DNA of 40,667 nt, from contig JBCDLC010000030.1 in the NCBI GenBank assembly GCA_038745855.1, positions 1 to 40,667 on the forward strand, in the 5' to 3' direction. Below are positions 22,806 through 30,653 of this stretch, in pieces (position 1 is the stretch's first letter; every line of letters begins with the position of its first letter). The notes beneath the pieces were generated by a model that had not been told where the DNA came from, did not search any database, and worked only from the letters and a program-made list of their open reading frames with translations. Source of the DNA: UBA5336 sp038745855 (GTDB taxonomy: Bacteria; Pseudomonadota; Alphaproteobacteria; Caulobacterales; Hyphomonadaceae). The position numbers and the translations under genes were made by a program.

Positions 22806-23783
22806 TCAGAAGCTTGTGGCGTTCAACTGTCCCTTCACCCGCGTGAGGGCTTTCGAAACTTTCGGATTCGGTGATGTCAGCCCCGCATCGAGTTGGGTGT
22901 ACATATCGATGGCGCGCGAGAAATCCCCGCTGACCTCTGCGCAGACTGCGGTGTTGTACACGACCTCGAACACCGTCGGATATTTGTCGAGCAAGACCTC
23001 CCACGATCCGCAGGCGCGATCCATGCGGCCGGCTTTCGCGAAAGCGACTGCGCCGTCGAAAAGCTCCTGGTCCCCTGGACCGCCGAGGGAGGCAGACTCT
23101 TCGAGGTCGACCTTCGCTTGCTCATTTCTCGGGGCGACCGCCTTGCGCACCTGGTCCAGTACGTCGCTTCTGGCTTCTGCAAGCAGGGTGTCGCGATCCT
23201 TGGCGACCGTGACGTCTCCGTCGCAATGATAGCCCGTTCGACTGCCGGTAAAGGTATTCGAATAGACGACCTGTCCGGTCGCAACGCTCGCGATCTTGGG
23301 CACGGCGGTATACGTGGCGACTGAGTTGTAGCAGGTGGTCATGTATTTTTCCCGCTTCTCACAATCGAAGGGGCCGTCGAACTCGATGCAGCGCGAGCGC
23401 TCGACGCGGGAGGAGGTCTGATCGAAATCGACCTGGGTGATGTCGCCGAAATAGACCCCATCGACGCCAAGCTGTGAGCCGATATTGATAGCAGCGGCGA
23501 TCGCCCTGTCCGAGGCGCCGCTTATGCCGGTCATACCCGACAGTGCCTGGCGGCTGGTGACGTTGAAGTAGCGCGCGCCATCGAAGGTCGCTCCCGAGAG
23601 CGCGGCTTCCAGGGCCTGTGCGAAACCAGCTCCGTCGCTGCCCTGGTAGTCGAGCACCACGATATTGCGAAGGTTAGCGGCTTCTTGGGATTGCGCGGGC
23701 AATGCAACCGGGACGTCGATACCCGTCTCGCAGGCGGAGAGGGCTCCCAACGCTAGGGAAGCGATGATGGTGAGACGTTTCAT
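22806..23783 (-). CDS. CsgG/TolB-like lipoprotein with C-terminal TPR-like region
   Basis: The 325-residue lipoprotein has lipobox LSAC (Cys18). The first half has the shape of CsgG/LpoB-type periplasmic domains: NIVVLDYQGSDGAGFAQALE, FNVTSRQALSGM, then IGSQLGVDGVYFGDITQVDF. A Cys-rich insert follows (RSRCIEFDGPFDCEKR, MTTCYNS, GYHCDGD), suggesting disulfides. The second half is helical with TPR-like spacing (LFDGAVAFAKAGRMDRACGSWE, then YNTAVCAEVSGDFSRAIDMY). The start at 23783 follows AAGGGGG. It begins 31 bases after the caspase-like gene, so the two form an operon and probably act together in the envelope. The function is unknown; the fold assignment is by pattern only. Confidence 0.75.
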   Translation of the reverse strand: MKRLTIIASLALGALSACETGIDVPVALPAQSQEAANLRNIVVLDYQGSDGAGFAQALEAALSGATFDGARYFNVTSRQALSGMTGISGASDRAIAAAINIGSQLGVDGVYFGDITQVDFDQTSSRVERSRCIEFDGPFDCEKREKYMTTCYNSVATYTAVPKIASVATGQVVYSNTFTGSRTGYHCDGDVTVAKDRDTLLAEARSDVLDQVRKAVAPRNEQAKVDLEESASLGGPGDQELFDGAVAFAKAGRMDRACGSWEVLLDKYPTVFEVVYNTAVCAEVSGDFSRAIDMYTQLDAGLTSPNPKVSKALTRVKGQLNATSF

Positions 23784-23814
23784 GAGAGATCCCCCTTGAT
23801 GATATCTGGAACAG

Positions 23815-25077
23815 TCAGCGGACCATGACGCTGAACGGCACGCCATTGCGGTCAACGATAAGGCTCACACGTTCCTGCTCAGCGATAGTGGTTTCGATGC
23901 GGGCAGCGGGATCGTTAATCGTGCCGATACGCGCTGCATCAATTTTCTTGAGCACGTCGCCGGGGATGAGTTTGCCTTTGAATGGAGAGGTTGGCGCCAC
24001 TTGGGTGACGACCCAGTCTCGACCATTCTCGTTTCTTAGGATGGTTCCGAAAACGGCCCCGGTGCGCACAGGGATTGCGGGCTCCGGGGCGCGCTGCAGG
24101 CCCGCCGCCGCCGTGCCTGCATCTCGTGCACCGAATGTTCGAGACGCGCTGGCCGTGCGGGCTTGGCTTGTCTCGGCCAGGGACTGGCGGAGGGTTTCGA
24201 TCTGATTTGCGTATCGGGAACTCGGAAAGGTTCCAAGGAAGTCCGAGAGTGCTTCATCTGTGCCAGCGGCGACGGCACGTCCGAACGCTGCATCCTCGTT
24301 GATCACACCAGCATTGACGTCACAGCCTGCGAAACAGAAGCGCTGTTCTCCGCGAAGGCCGCTCTCTGTCCAGGGTTGTTGGCGATTGTTCGTCTGGGCT
24401 TCGACACGGGTTGCCACGGTGCGGAACAGATCTTCGGCGGAAAGGCCCGGTTCGCGCAGAACGGATGCGAGAACGCTGGTGTAGGGGCTGTTTTCGCCCG
24501 CCCCGTCCTCTGCAACCGCTCCAGGTTGAGTGGAATAGGCAATCAAGGTGCCGCGGACACGGCCGGCACTCGCAAGACCGGCCGGTGCGGACCGGTTCGA
24601 TTGCAGGAGGTTATTGTTTCGGCAAGCGTCGAGGACGACAAAGTTCGTCGCGTTCCCGGCGCGTTCGAGGTTTCTGAAGAGGTTATCCAGCCGTGGGGCC
24701 TGGGCCCAGATGTCGGCCTCTGTGTAGACCTCTGCATCCGTGGGGATGAGGTAGTTCAGGCCCTGGCTTTGGACGCCGTGGCCGGCATAGAAAACAAACC
24801 CGATTGCATCTTCTCCAGCGATGGCAAGCCGGTCGCCGTGCTCTTTGAACGCTGTTTGCATCTGCCTCTGAGTGAGGTCGGTCTTAACCTGCACCTCGAA
24901 CCCGACCTGGGTGAGCGACCGTGCGATCGCTTCGGCGTCATTGGCCGGGTTTCTGAGGTCCCAGCCCGTTTGCGCATAGTCGCTGTTTCCGATGACGAGC
25001 GCGATGCGCTGCTGGGCGTGTCCCTCGCCAAGAAGCAGGAAACCCGCGATCAGATACAGCAACACTCGACGCAGCAT
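23815..25077 (-). CDS. Exported caspase-like (C14) protein with PDZ-like domain
   Basis: The 420-residue protein has a signal peptide (about 1-21, LLLGEGHAQ). The caspase/metacaspase fold (about 22-250) begins RIALVIGNSDYAQ and has the catalytic dyad His100 (FVFYAGHGVQ) and Cys152 (FVVLDACRNN). A linker of repeats and low complexity follows. The C-terminal 80 residues look like a PDZ domain (DWVVTQVAPTSPFKGKLIPG, then DVLKKID). Caspase-fold proteins in bacteria cleave after basic or acidic residues; specificity cannot be read here. Export to the periplasm and an operon with a CsgG/TolB-like lipoprotein suggest envelope proteolysis or assembly. ATG 25077 gives a normal signal peptide; AAAGG lies upstream. 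Confidence 0.87.
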   Translation of the reverse strand: MLRRVLLYLIAGFLLLGEGHAQQRIALVIGNSDYAQTGWDLRNPANDAEAIARSLTQVGFEVQVKTDLTQRQMQTAFKEHGDRLAIAGEDAIGFVFYAGHGVQSQGLNYLIPTDAEVYTEADIWAQAPRLDNLFRNLERAGNATNFVVLDACRNNNLLQSNRSAPAGLASAGRVRGTLIAYSTQPGAVAEDGAGENSPYTSVLASVLREPGLSAEDLFRTVATRVEAQTNNRQQPWTESGLRGEQRFCFAGCDVNAGVINEDAAFGRAVAAGTDEALSDFLGTFPSSRYANQIETLRQSLAETSQARTASASRTFGARDAGTAAAGLQRAPEPAIPVRTGAVFGTILRNENGRDWVVTQVAPTSPFKGKLIPGDVLKKIDAARIGTINDPAARIETTIAEQERVSLIVDRNGVPFSVMVR

Positions 25078-25125
25078 GGATGTCCCTTTCCGTGCTGTGT
25101 GATCGTACTGCGGAAAGGGGGGAGA

Positions 25126-26178
25126 TCAAGCCTCTGTTCGCCCGTCCCGCAGCTTCGCTGGCGGGGTTTGGCGCAGGTGTGCGAGGCCCGCCGCAGCGTA
25201 GAGTGCATCGAGCGTTTCCTGTTGACGGATCAACACATCGGACGACTCGGTCGGAAGAGGGCCCGCATCCGTGTTGAGCGCGTGGACAACCGCTGCCAGC
25301 TGATGGGTGTAGGTTGTGATCGGCGATATTCGCGCGTGCTGTTCGGCGCGGCCTTTTCGCTTGAGGACCAAGGATGCGCCCATGTGTGGCGCTAGCGGAT
25401 TGATAAAGACGATTTCGCCTTCCGAGCCGGAAACGGTGAGCGCGGCGCGGGTCTGAACGCCTGGCCCCATATCGGCTGAGACCGTGGCCGATACGCCATC
25501 TTCGAACTGGAGAACACCTGAGAGGCGTTCGTCGACGCCGGAGCGGGTCAGCGTTGCTTCCGCTGCGATATTTATCGGGGCGGCGTTCACGAGGGAGAGG
25601 ACCCAGCTAACGGGGTAGCAGCCAAGATCCATCATGGCGCCGCCGCCATTCTCCGGTCTGTGACGGATCTCTTTTCCATCGTCGCGGATGGTGACATTGA
25701 AGATGGCCTGCAGCGATTGGAGTTTTCCGATCTGGCCCTCCTGAACCCAGCGAAGGCAGGTCTCGAAGGCGGGATGATATCGGTAATGAAACGCTTCGAT
25801 AAGACGCTTTCCGGACGTCTGGGCTGCTGCCAGCATGGCGCGGACCTCGACAGCGTTCATGGCGAAGGGTTTCTCGCAGAGGACTGACTTGCCCGCTTCG
25901 AGGGCGGCGATGGTCCATGCGGCGTGCTGGTCAATCGGGAGTGGATTGTAGATGAGGTCGAGGTTTGGGTCAGCGATCACGCTCGCATAGTCCAGGTGGA
26001 CGGTGTTGATGCTATGCGCGTCTGCGAATTGTTCGGCCCTTTTCCGATCGCGCGCTGCAACGGCGGTGATCGCAACGCCGCCGATTGCACGGGCAGGGTG
26101 GATCAACGCATTTGGGGTGATGCGCGCCGCGCCAAGCGTGCCGATCCTGAGCGGATGTGTCACTGGGGTGCCCCTCAT
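25126..26178 (-). CDS. Gfo/Idh/MocA-family NAD(P)-dependent oxidoreductase
   Basis: The 350-residue protein has an N-terminal nucleotide-binding fold (RIGTLGAARITPNALI; AVAARDRKRAEQFA), the family signature GKSVLCEKPFAMN with the catalytic-type Lys of EKP, then EAFHYRYHPAF and a C-terminal sheet domain with GGGAMMDLGCYPVS. Members oxidise or reduce sugars, inositols and related diols; the substrate is not evident, and no sugar genes adjoin. I chose ATG 26178 (MRGTPVTHPLRIG) preceded by AAGAGG; an earlier in-frame ATG at 26229 would add 17 basic residues without a ribosome-binding site. It lies 74 bases after dapF and 48 bases before the caspase-like gene, on the same strand. Confidence 0.87.
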   Translation of the reverse strand: MRGTPVTHPLRIGTLGAARITPNALIHPARAIGGVAITAVAARDRKRAEQFADAHSINTVHLDYASVIADPNLDLIYNPLPIDQHAAWTIAALEAGKSVLCEKPFAMNAVEVRAMLAAAQTSGKRLIEAFHYRYHPAFETCLRWVQEGQIGKLQSLQAIFNVTIRDDGKEIRHRPENGGGAMMDLGCYPVSWVLSLVNAAPINIAAEATLTRSGVDERLSGVLQFEDGVSATVSADMGPGVQTRAALTVSGSEGEIVFINPLAPHMGASLVLKRKGRAEQHARISPITTYTHQLAAVVHALNTDAGPLPTESSDVLIRQQETLDALYAAAGLAHLRQTPPAKLRDGRTEA

Positions 26179-26252
26179 GGCCTCTTTCAACCGGGTGGTT
26201 AGGGCTCTGGTGCGGCGTTGCCAAGACATATCGCGCGGGGCGTCGCGCGCCC

Positions 26253-27062
26253 TTAAACGTCGATCTGGAATTCGAGCTCCACCGGACCGGTCATCAGCAC
26301 CCGGTCATCGGTTTCGCGCCACTCCACGGTGAGATCGCCGCCATCGAGGATAAGCCGTGCCTTGCGCTTGGTCTTGCCCGCGCGGGCTGCGCAGACCAGG
26401 GCGGCACACGCACCCGTCCCGCAGGCCTTCGTGAGCCCCGCTCCACGCTCCCAGACCCTGAGGCGGATCGTCTGGGGATCGATTATCTGGGCAAGGCCGA
26501 CATTGGCGCCGACAGGAAAAACCGGATGGCCCTCGACCAGCGGACCGATCGCCGTGATATCGTACGCCTCGACATTGTTCACGAAGAAGACCGCATGGGG
26601 GTTGCCCATGGAGACAACGGCGGGGCGGGCAAGGATGGGATCGTCGATCGGGCCGATCTTGAGGTCGATCCCGCGCACGTCCATTTGCTCCGAGAGCGGA
26701 ATATCCGTCCACCCGAGCAGGGGCGAGCCCATGTCTACAGTGACAAGGCCGCCAGGGGCTTCACTGGCTTTCAAGGTGTCGGCTTCAGTCCGGATCGTGA
26801 CGGTATTGGCGCCCGTCTCTTCAAGAAGGAGCCGGCCAACACAGCGGGTTGCATTCCCGCAGGCATTCACTTCTTGGCCATCTGCGTTCCAGATGCGCAT
26901 GAAAACGTCACGCTCCATATCCCGTTCGAGGGAGATGATCTGGTCAGCGGATAGTTCCTGAGACAGGCGGCGGACCTTGTCGGCATCAGGATCGAACGCC
27001 TGGCTCCTGCCATCGAAGATCGCAAATGCATTTCCTGCGCCGTTCATTTTCCAGAGTTTCAT
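26253..27062 (-). CDS. dapF: Diaminopimelate epimerase DapF
   Basis: DapF converts LL- to meso-diaminopimelate for lysine and peptidoglycan synthesis in the cytoplasm. The 269-residue protein opens with KMNGAGNAFAIFD. It carries both catalytic cysteines in their motifs: Cys68 in NACGNATRC and Cys214 in KACGTGACA, with SMGNPHAVFF and WERGAGLT between, as in the family. The two symmetric halves and total length are normal. ATG 27062 begins MKLWKMNG, the usual start. It lies 50 bases after a small membrane-protein gene and upstream of the Gfo/Idh/MocA gene. Confidence 0.95.
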   Translation of the reverse strand: MKLWKMNGAGNAFAIFDGRSQAFDPDADKVRRLSQELSADQIISLERDMERDVFMRIWNADGQEVNACGNATRCVGRLLLEETGANTVTIRTEADTLKASEAPGGLVTVDMGSPLLGWTDIPLSEQMDVRGIDLKIGPIDDPILARPAVVSMGNPHAVFFVNNVEAYDITAIGPLVEGHPVFPVGANVGLAQIIDPQTIRLRVWERGAGLTKACGTGACAALVCAARAGKTKRKARLILDGGDLTVEWRETDDRVLMTGPVELEFQIDV

Positions 27063-27112
27063 GGCACCAAGCCTCTAGGCAGGTTCGCACCCTTAGGGAA
27101 GAACCGCGCACA

Positions 27113-27529
27113 TTATCGGGGAAGGCGAGCGGCTGCGAGCCAACCCGAAGCCTGCGCGACAAGGGCGATCAGCAGGGCAAGATCGACCAGCGGGTGGTGA
27201 ACAAAGAAGCTGGCGGCCGCCATGGCGATCGCCGCTCCATCGATCGCGTCATTGCTGATGAGGTGTCCCATCGGACGGCGCGCGGCGTCAATGTCGACCA
27301 TCCGAACCTTGCGCCAAAGCCGGTCCATGTCTGGCGGGCCGAAAACGTCCTGGAGTTCCCGCGGATCGAAGATACCTGTGAGCTCGCAGAGCTCCTGCAT
27401 GCCGGCCATTCCCGCTTCCACCGACTGCTTTCGCCGGGAAGTGCCGGCGAGGGAGACAATGGCGAGCAGAATGATCGTCAGCGCGGCCACCGTAGAAGCC
27501 AGGCCGTCCAAGGGTGCATATCCAGACAT
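27113..27529 (-). CDS. Hypothetical two-segment membrane protein
   Basis: The 138-residue protein has an N-terminal membrane segment (about 10-30, STVAALTIILLAIVSLAG). A soluble middle of about 65 residues follows (QSVEAGMAGMQELCELTGIF, then DRLWRKVRMVDIDAARR). A C-terminal hydrophobic hairpin comes last (AIAMAAASFFVHHPLVDLAL, then LIALVAQASGWLAA). No known family is recognised. The Shine-Dalgarno is weak, but codon use is like the neighbours. The next gene, dapF, starts 50 bases downstream in the same direction, so cotranscription is likely. A terminator for the gene upstream lies 44 bases before its start. Confidence 0.65.
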   Translation of the reverse strand: MSGYAPLDGLASTVAALTIILLAIVSLAGTSRRKQSVEAGMAGMQELCELTGIFDPRELQDVFGPPDMDRLWRKVRMVDIDAARRPMGHLISNDAIDGAAIAMAAASFFVHHPLVDLALLIALVAQASGWLAAARLPR

Positions 27530-27572
27530 ACTTCAACTATATGGCCGCGCCAGGCGCGGAGCCAGCACCACG

Positions 27573-27604
27573 AAAAAAGAGCGCCGATCAACAAACCGGC
27601 GCTC
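27573..27604 (-). terminator. Rho-independent terminator of the repeat-protein gene
   Basis: On the minus strand, GAGCGCCG and CGGCGCTC (27597-27604 and 27579-27586) form a perfect 8-pair stem with a 10-base loop, followed directly by TTTTTT (27573-27578). It begins 25 bases after the stop of the gene at 27630-28619. This is the clearest intrinsic terminator in the window. Confidence 0.9.
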
Positions 27605-27629
27605 CTTCCGAGTGACGTTTTCCGAGCGT

Positions 27630-28619
27630 CTAGTCGTAGGCGTTCACCCCGAGCGCCTGGACGGTATCAATGGTCAGGTAACCGACTGGTAGGTCCCGAT
27701 CGCGCTGGAACGCTTCCATGGCGCGCAGAGTGCTTGGTCCGAAGCGGCCGTCGATCAGTGTCGGATAACCGCTATCTGTGAGCGCGGCCTGGACCTCGCG
27801 GATCTTCGAAGCCGAGGCGTTCGTATCGCAAAGGACTTCGCGCCATTCGAGGCCGCCACCGCCGACCACCTCACGTTGTTCCACGGTCTCGTATTGCGCC
27901 GGTATCGCAATGGTCTCCTGCCGTGCGGGAGAGACCTGGCGACGCTTGCGCACCGTCTCGAAGACGGCGGGGACAACCCGCTCTTCGATCCGGGCCGGCG
28001 TGGCGACGACTTGTCGTGTCACCGTTTCGAAGCGGGCCGGGATCGTGCGGACGTCTGTCCGTTCAGGTGAGATCATCCGTGTTCGCGTGACGGTTTCGAA
28101 TTGGGCGGGGACTTCCACGCGGCAGAGCAGTTCTCCGGTAGCCACGGACGCGTTGCTGCCCGAGAGGTTTGATTGTGAAGGCACGTCCGCGCGGCCGAAG
28201 AGGCCAGAGCCGGGTTTCCACGTCACGTAGGCTGGCCGGATCATGACTTCCTCGGTAAAGTTCTCGAACTGGGCCGGAACGACGACGGACTCGGTGTATT
28301 CAGGCTGTACGAGAACCTGTTCGGTCTCGGTTGTGTAGGTTGCCGGAATGGTGACGAACTCGGTGGTTTGTTCCTTCACTAGGACTTCCTCGGTGTAGGT
28401 CTCGAACTCGGCTGGGATAAGACGGATCTCGCTGGATTCTGGCTTCACCAGCACGGTCTCAGTAACGGTTCGTGTAATCTCGGGCATCAATACCCGCGCA
28501 TAGCAACGCCCGGGCTCGGCGTTCGGCGGTACATCGGCCGACTGTGCTGCGGCTGCGCCTACCAGCAGAAAGGCGGCTGAAAACGACGCTATGGTCGACC
28601 CTTGGAACTTCAACTTCAC
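27630..28619 (-). CDS. Exported 23-residue-repeat protein with peptidoglycan-binding domain
   Basis: The 329-residue protein has a signal peptide ending about residue 26 (LLVGAAAAQS). Eight repeats of exactly 23 residues follow in two blocks. Repeat starts (I/V-P-A) fall at about 45, 68, 91 and 114, then 170, 193, 216 and 239. A typical unit is IPARFETVTRQVVATPARIE. Each block is headed by a Cys (GRCYARV and LLCRVEV), and a 30-residue Ser/Gly-rich insert separates them. The C-terminal domain (about 268-326) is a peptidoglycan_binding_1 fold (IREVQAALTDSGY, then DGRFGPSTLRAMEAFQRD). It probably binds the cell wall as an extended beta-type structural protein. The start is GTG 28619 with GGGGAG upstream. 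Confidence 0.82.
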   Translation of the reverse strand: MKLKFQGSTIASFSAAFLLVGAAAAQSADVPPNAEPGRCYARVLMPEITRTVTETVLVKPESSEIRLIPAEFETYTEEVLVKEQTTEFVTIPATYTTETEQVLVQPEYTESVVVPAQFENFTEEVMIRPAYVTWKPGSGLFGRADVPSQSNLSGSNASVATGELLCRVEVPAQFETVTRTRMISPERTDVRTIPARFETVTRQVVATPARIEERVVPAVFETVRKRRQVSPARQETIAIPAQYETVEQREVVGGGGLEWREVLCDTNASASKIREVQAALTDSGYPTLIDGRFGPSTLRAMEAFQRDRDLPVGYLTIDTVQALGVNAYD

Positions 28620-28978
28620 GGTCTTCTCCCCAGTGGATTACGGCGTTCATGCCGGTCCGGTCATCCAATGCCCAAGCCTCGATACCGTTGGAGTCTCACC
28701 GATATTCGAGGTAGGCAACGCCCCTTTATTTAACTGAGGGCCAAGACTGACACCAGTGTAAACACGCCTTTTCTGTGCGTTTAACCCAAAGCTGGCGACG
28801 AATATTTCTTCTGTATCGCACCTTGCTTGAACCGTTGGGGGCAGCACTCGCCTCGTCTGGTATCATTCGCACCCGGCCCACGTGGAGGCGGGCTGGTCAG
28901 ATGCAGCCAGCAGGTCTAGTGCAACGGCACACCTCGACCGGCGAGTGGGCTGCCCGGCGTTGATGAAGGATTTTGAGT
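28620..28978. other. Divergent intergenic region, no gene seen
   Basis: This 359-base region must hold the promoters of the repeat-protein gene (minus) and of purB (plus). It contains a near-palindromic site around ACACCAGTGT (28750-28759). A 17-base version, AAGACTGACACCAGTGT (28743-28759), recurs inverted at 32723-32739 with one mismatch. The stretch 28700-28830 is relatively AT-rich (TTTATTTAACTG; GAATATTTCTTCTG), fitting promoter DNA. No RNA gene was recognised. Confidence 0.45.
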
Positions 28979-30292
28979 ATGATCGAGCGCTATGCGAGGC
29001 CGGAGATGACCGCCATCTGGTCACAGGAGGCGAAATACGGGATCTGGCTCGAGATCGAGACGCTCGCTGCGGAGGCAATGGAGGCTCGCGGGGAGATCCC
29101 AGATGGCACGGTCAACGCTGTCCGGGCGCGCGCTGGTTTCGATGTCGCTCGGATCGATGAAATCGAGCGAGAGGTGAAGCATGATGTCATCGCGTTCCTG
29201 ACCAACGTTGCTGAACACGTGGGCGATGAAGCGCGTCACCTGCACAAGGGACTGACCTCTTCGGATGTCCTCGACACCTGCCTTGCGGTGCAACTGACCC
29301 GGGCGAGCGACCTCTTGCTTGCGGGGTTGGACCGGTTGCTCCTGGCTCTGAAGACTCGCGCTGAAGAATACAAGACGGCGCTCACCATCGGTAGGAGCCA
29401 TGGGATCCATGCCGAACCAACGACGTTCGGGTTGAAGCTGGCGACCTTCTATTCCGAGTTCCAAAGGGCGCGCGCCCGTCTGGAAATCGCCCGGGCCGGT
29501 ATCGCGACCTGTGCGATTTCCGGTCCCGTCGGGACGTTTGCGAGCGTCGATCCGGCGATTGAGGCCCATGTGGCAACGCGGTTGGGACTGGTGCCGGAAC
29601 CGGTGTCAACACAGGTCATCCCGCGCGACCGCCATGCCATGTTCTTCTCGGTGCTGGGCGTCATCGCATCCTCAATCGAACGGCTCGCAACGGAAGTGCG
29701 GCACCTGCAACGGACCGAAGTGCTGGAAGCGGAGGAGTATTTCTCCGAGGGCCAGAAGGGCTCCTCAGCAATGCCCCATAAGCGCAACCCTGTCCTCACG
29801 GAAAATCTGACAGGGCTCGCCCGTCTCGTGCGGTCTTCTGTAACGCCAGCGCTTGAGAACGTCGCCTTGTGGCATGAGCGGGATATCTCGCATTCCTCCG
29901 TGGAACGTGGGATTGGACCCGATGCAACGATCCATCTCGATTTCGCCCTGCACAGGGCCGCGGGTGTTGTGGAAAATCTGATCGTCTATCCCTCGAGAAT
30001 GCAGGCCAATCTCGACCGCCTGGGCGGGCTGCACAATTCGCAGCGGGTGTTGCTCGCACTCGTGGAAGCAGGCGTATCGCGGGAAGACGCATACCGGCTT
30101 GTCCAGCGGAATGCGATGAAGACGTGGGAGGCCGAGCCGCCCCGCGAAGGTCTTTTCCAAGGCTTCCTCAAGGGTGATAGCGCAGTGACCGAACACTTGT
30201 CGGCTTCCGTCATCGATGGGCTCTTTGACGATGGCCATCATCTCAAGCACGTGGAAACGATTTACTCCCGAGTTTTTGGCGCGGGCGTTTAG
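28979..30292 (+). CDS. purB: Adenylosuccinate lyase
   Basis: PurB acts twice in purine synthesis: it cleaves SAICAR to AICAR, and adenylosuccinate to AMP, each time releasing fumarate. The 437-residue cytoplasmic protein of the fumarase/aspartase superfamily starts MIERYARPEMTAIWS, typical of the bacterial PurB class. It has the three active-site regions: KGLTSSDVLDT, GRSHGIHAEPTTFG (catalytic His) and the signature GSSAMPHKRNP. Downstream, ISHSSVERGIGPD is also conserved. ATG 28979 follows AAGGA; a TTG two codons earlier is less likely. The gene ends 19 bases from a convergent small gene. Confidence 0.95.
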   Translation: MIERYARPEMTAIWSQEAKYGIWLEIETLAAEAMEARGEIPDGTVNAVRARAGFDVARIDEIEREVKHDVIAFLTNVAEHVGDEARHLHKGLTSSDVLDTCLAVQLTRASDLLLAGLDRLLLALKTRAEEYKTALTIGRSHGIHAEPTTFGLKLATFYSEFQRARARLEIARAGIATCAISGPVGTFASVDPAIEAHVATRLGLVPEPVSTQVIPRDRHAMFFSVLGVIASSIERLATEVRHLQRTEVLEAEEYFSEGQKGSSAMPHKRNPVLTENLTGLARLVRSSVTPALENVALWHERDISHSSVERGIGPDATIHLDFALHRAAGVVENLIVYPSRMQANLDRLGGLHNSQRVLLALVEAGVSREDAYRLVQRNAMKTWEAEPPREGLFQGFLKGDSAVTEHLSASVIDGLFDDGHHLKHVETIYSRVFGAGV

Positions 30293-30311
30293 ACCCTGCG
30301 AGCGGTCTGGA

Positions 30312-30533
30312 TCAGGTTTGGGCGCCTGAGCCCCTATCTCCGCGGCCTTGGTCGCCAGGTCGGCTCATGGCTTGGATTGCGAATGATAGAACGAGCAGAA
30401 TTCCAAAACTGAGCGCGGTCTTCCAGAAGGCGGCGGTCAGCTCATCGGCCCAAAGCGCATAAATTCCCATGAGGGCGATGAAAATCAGCGACAGTGTCAA
30501 CAGTCCCCTCACGAACGTTTCATTTCCAGCCAT
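30312..30533 (-). CDS. Small two-segment membrane protein
   Basis: The 73-residue protein starts MAGNETFVRG. It contains two hydrophobic helices (about 8-27, LLTLSLIFIALMGIYALW, and 37-56, ALSFGILLVLSFAIQAM) separated by a short polar turn (ADELTAAFWK). It ends in a charged Gly/Arg-rich tail. No family is recognised. GGAGG lies 12 bases upstream of ATG 30533, somewhat far but usable; an upstream ATG at 30581 would add 16 Trp/Arg-rich residues that look non-coding. It converges on purB and diverges from the flavoprotein gene. Confidence 0.6.
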   Translation of the reverse strand: MAGNETFVRGLLTLSLIFIALMGIYALWADELTAAFWKTALSFGILLVLSFAIQAMSRPGDQGRGDRGSGAQT

Positions 30534-30653
30534 TCTTACGGGTTTCCTCCAAAGCCACCAAACATGTTTACAACGCAGCATCCCAACTGACTATGTGGAG
30601 ATTATGGGCATCGTGTGATCGCGCGCCGCGACGCAGGCCCATTGGAGAGTTTA

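Noticed and set aside
24163..25395. A 410-codon plus-strand frame opposite the caspase-like gene
   Set aside because: It crosses the boundary of two well-supported minus-strand genes and has no family features.
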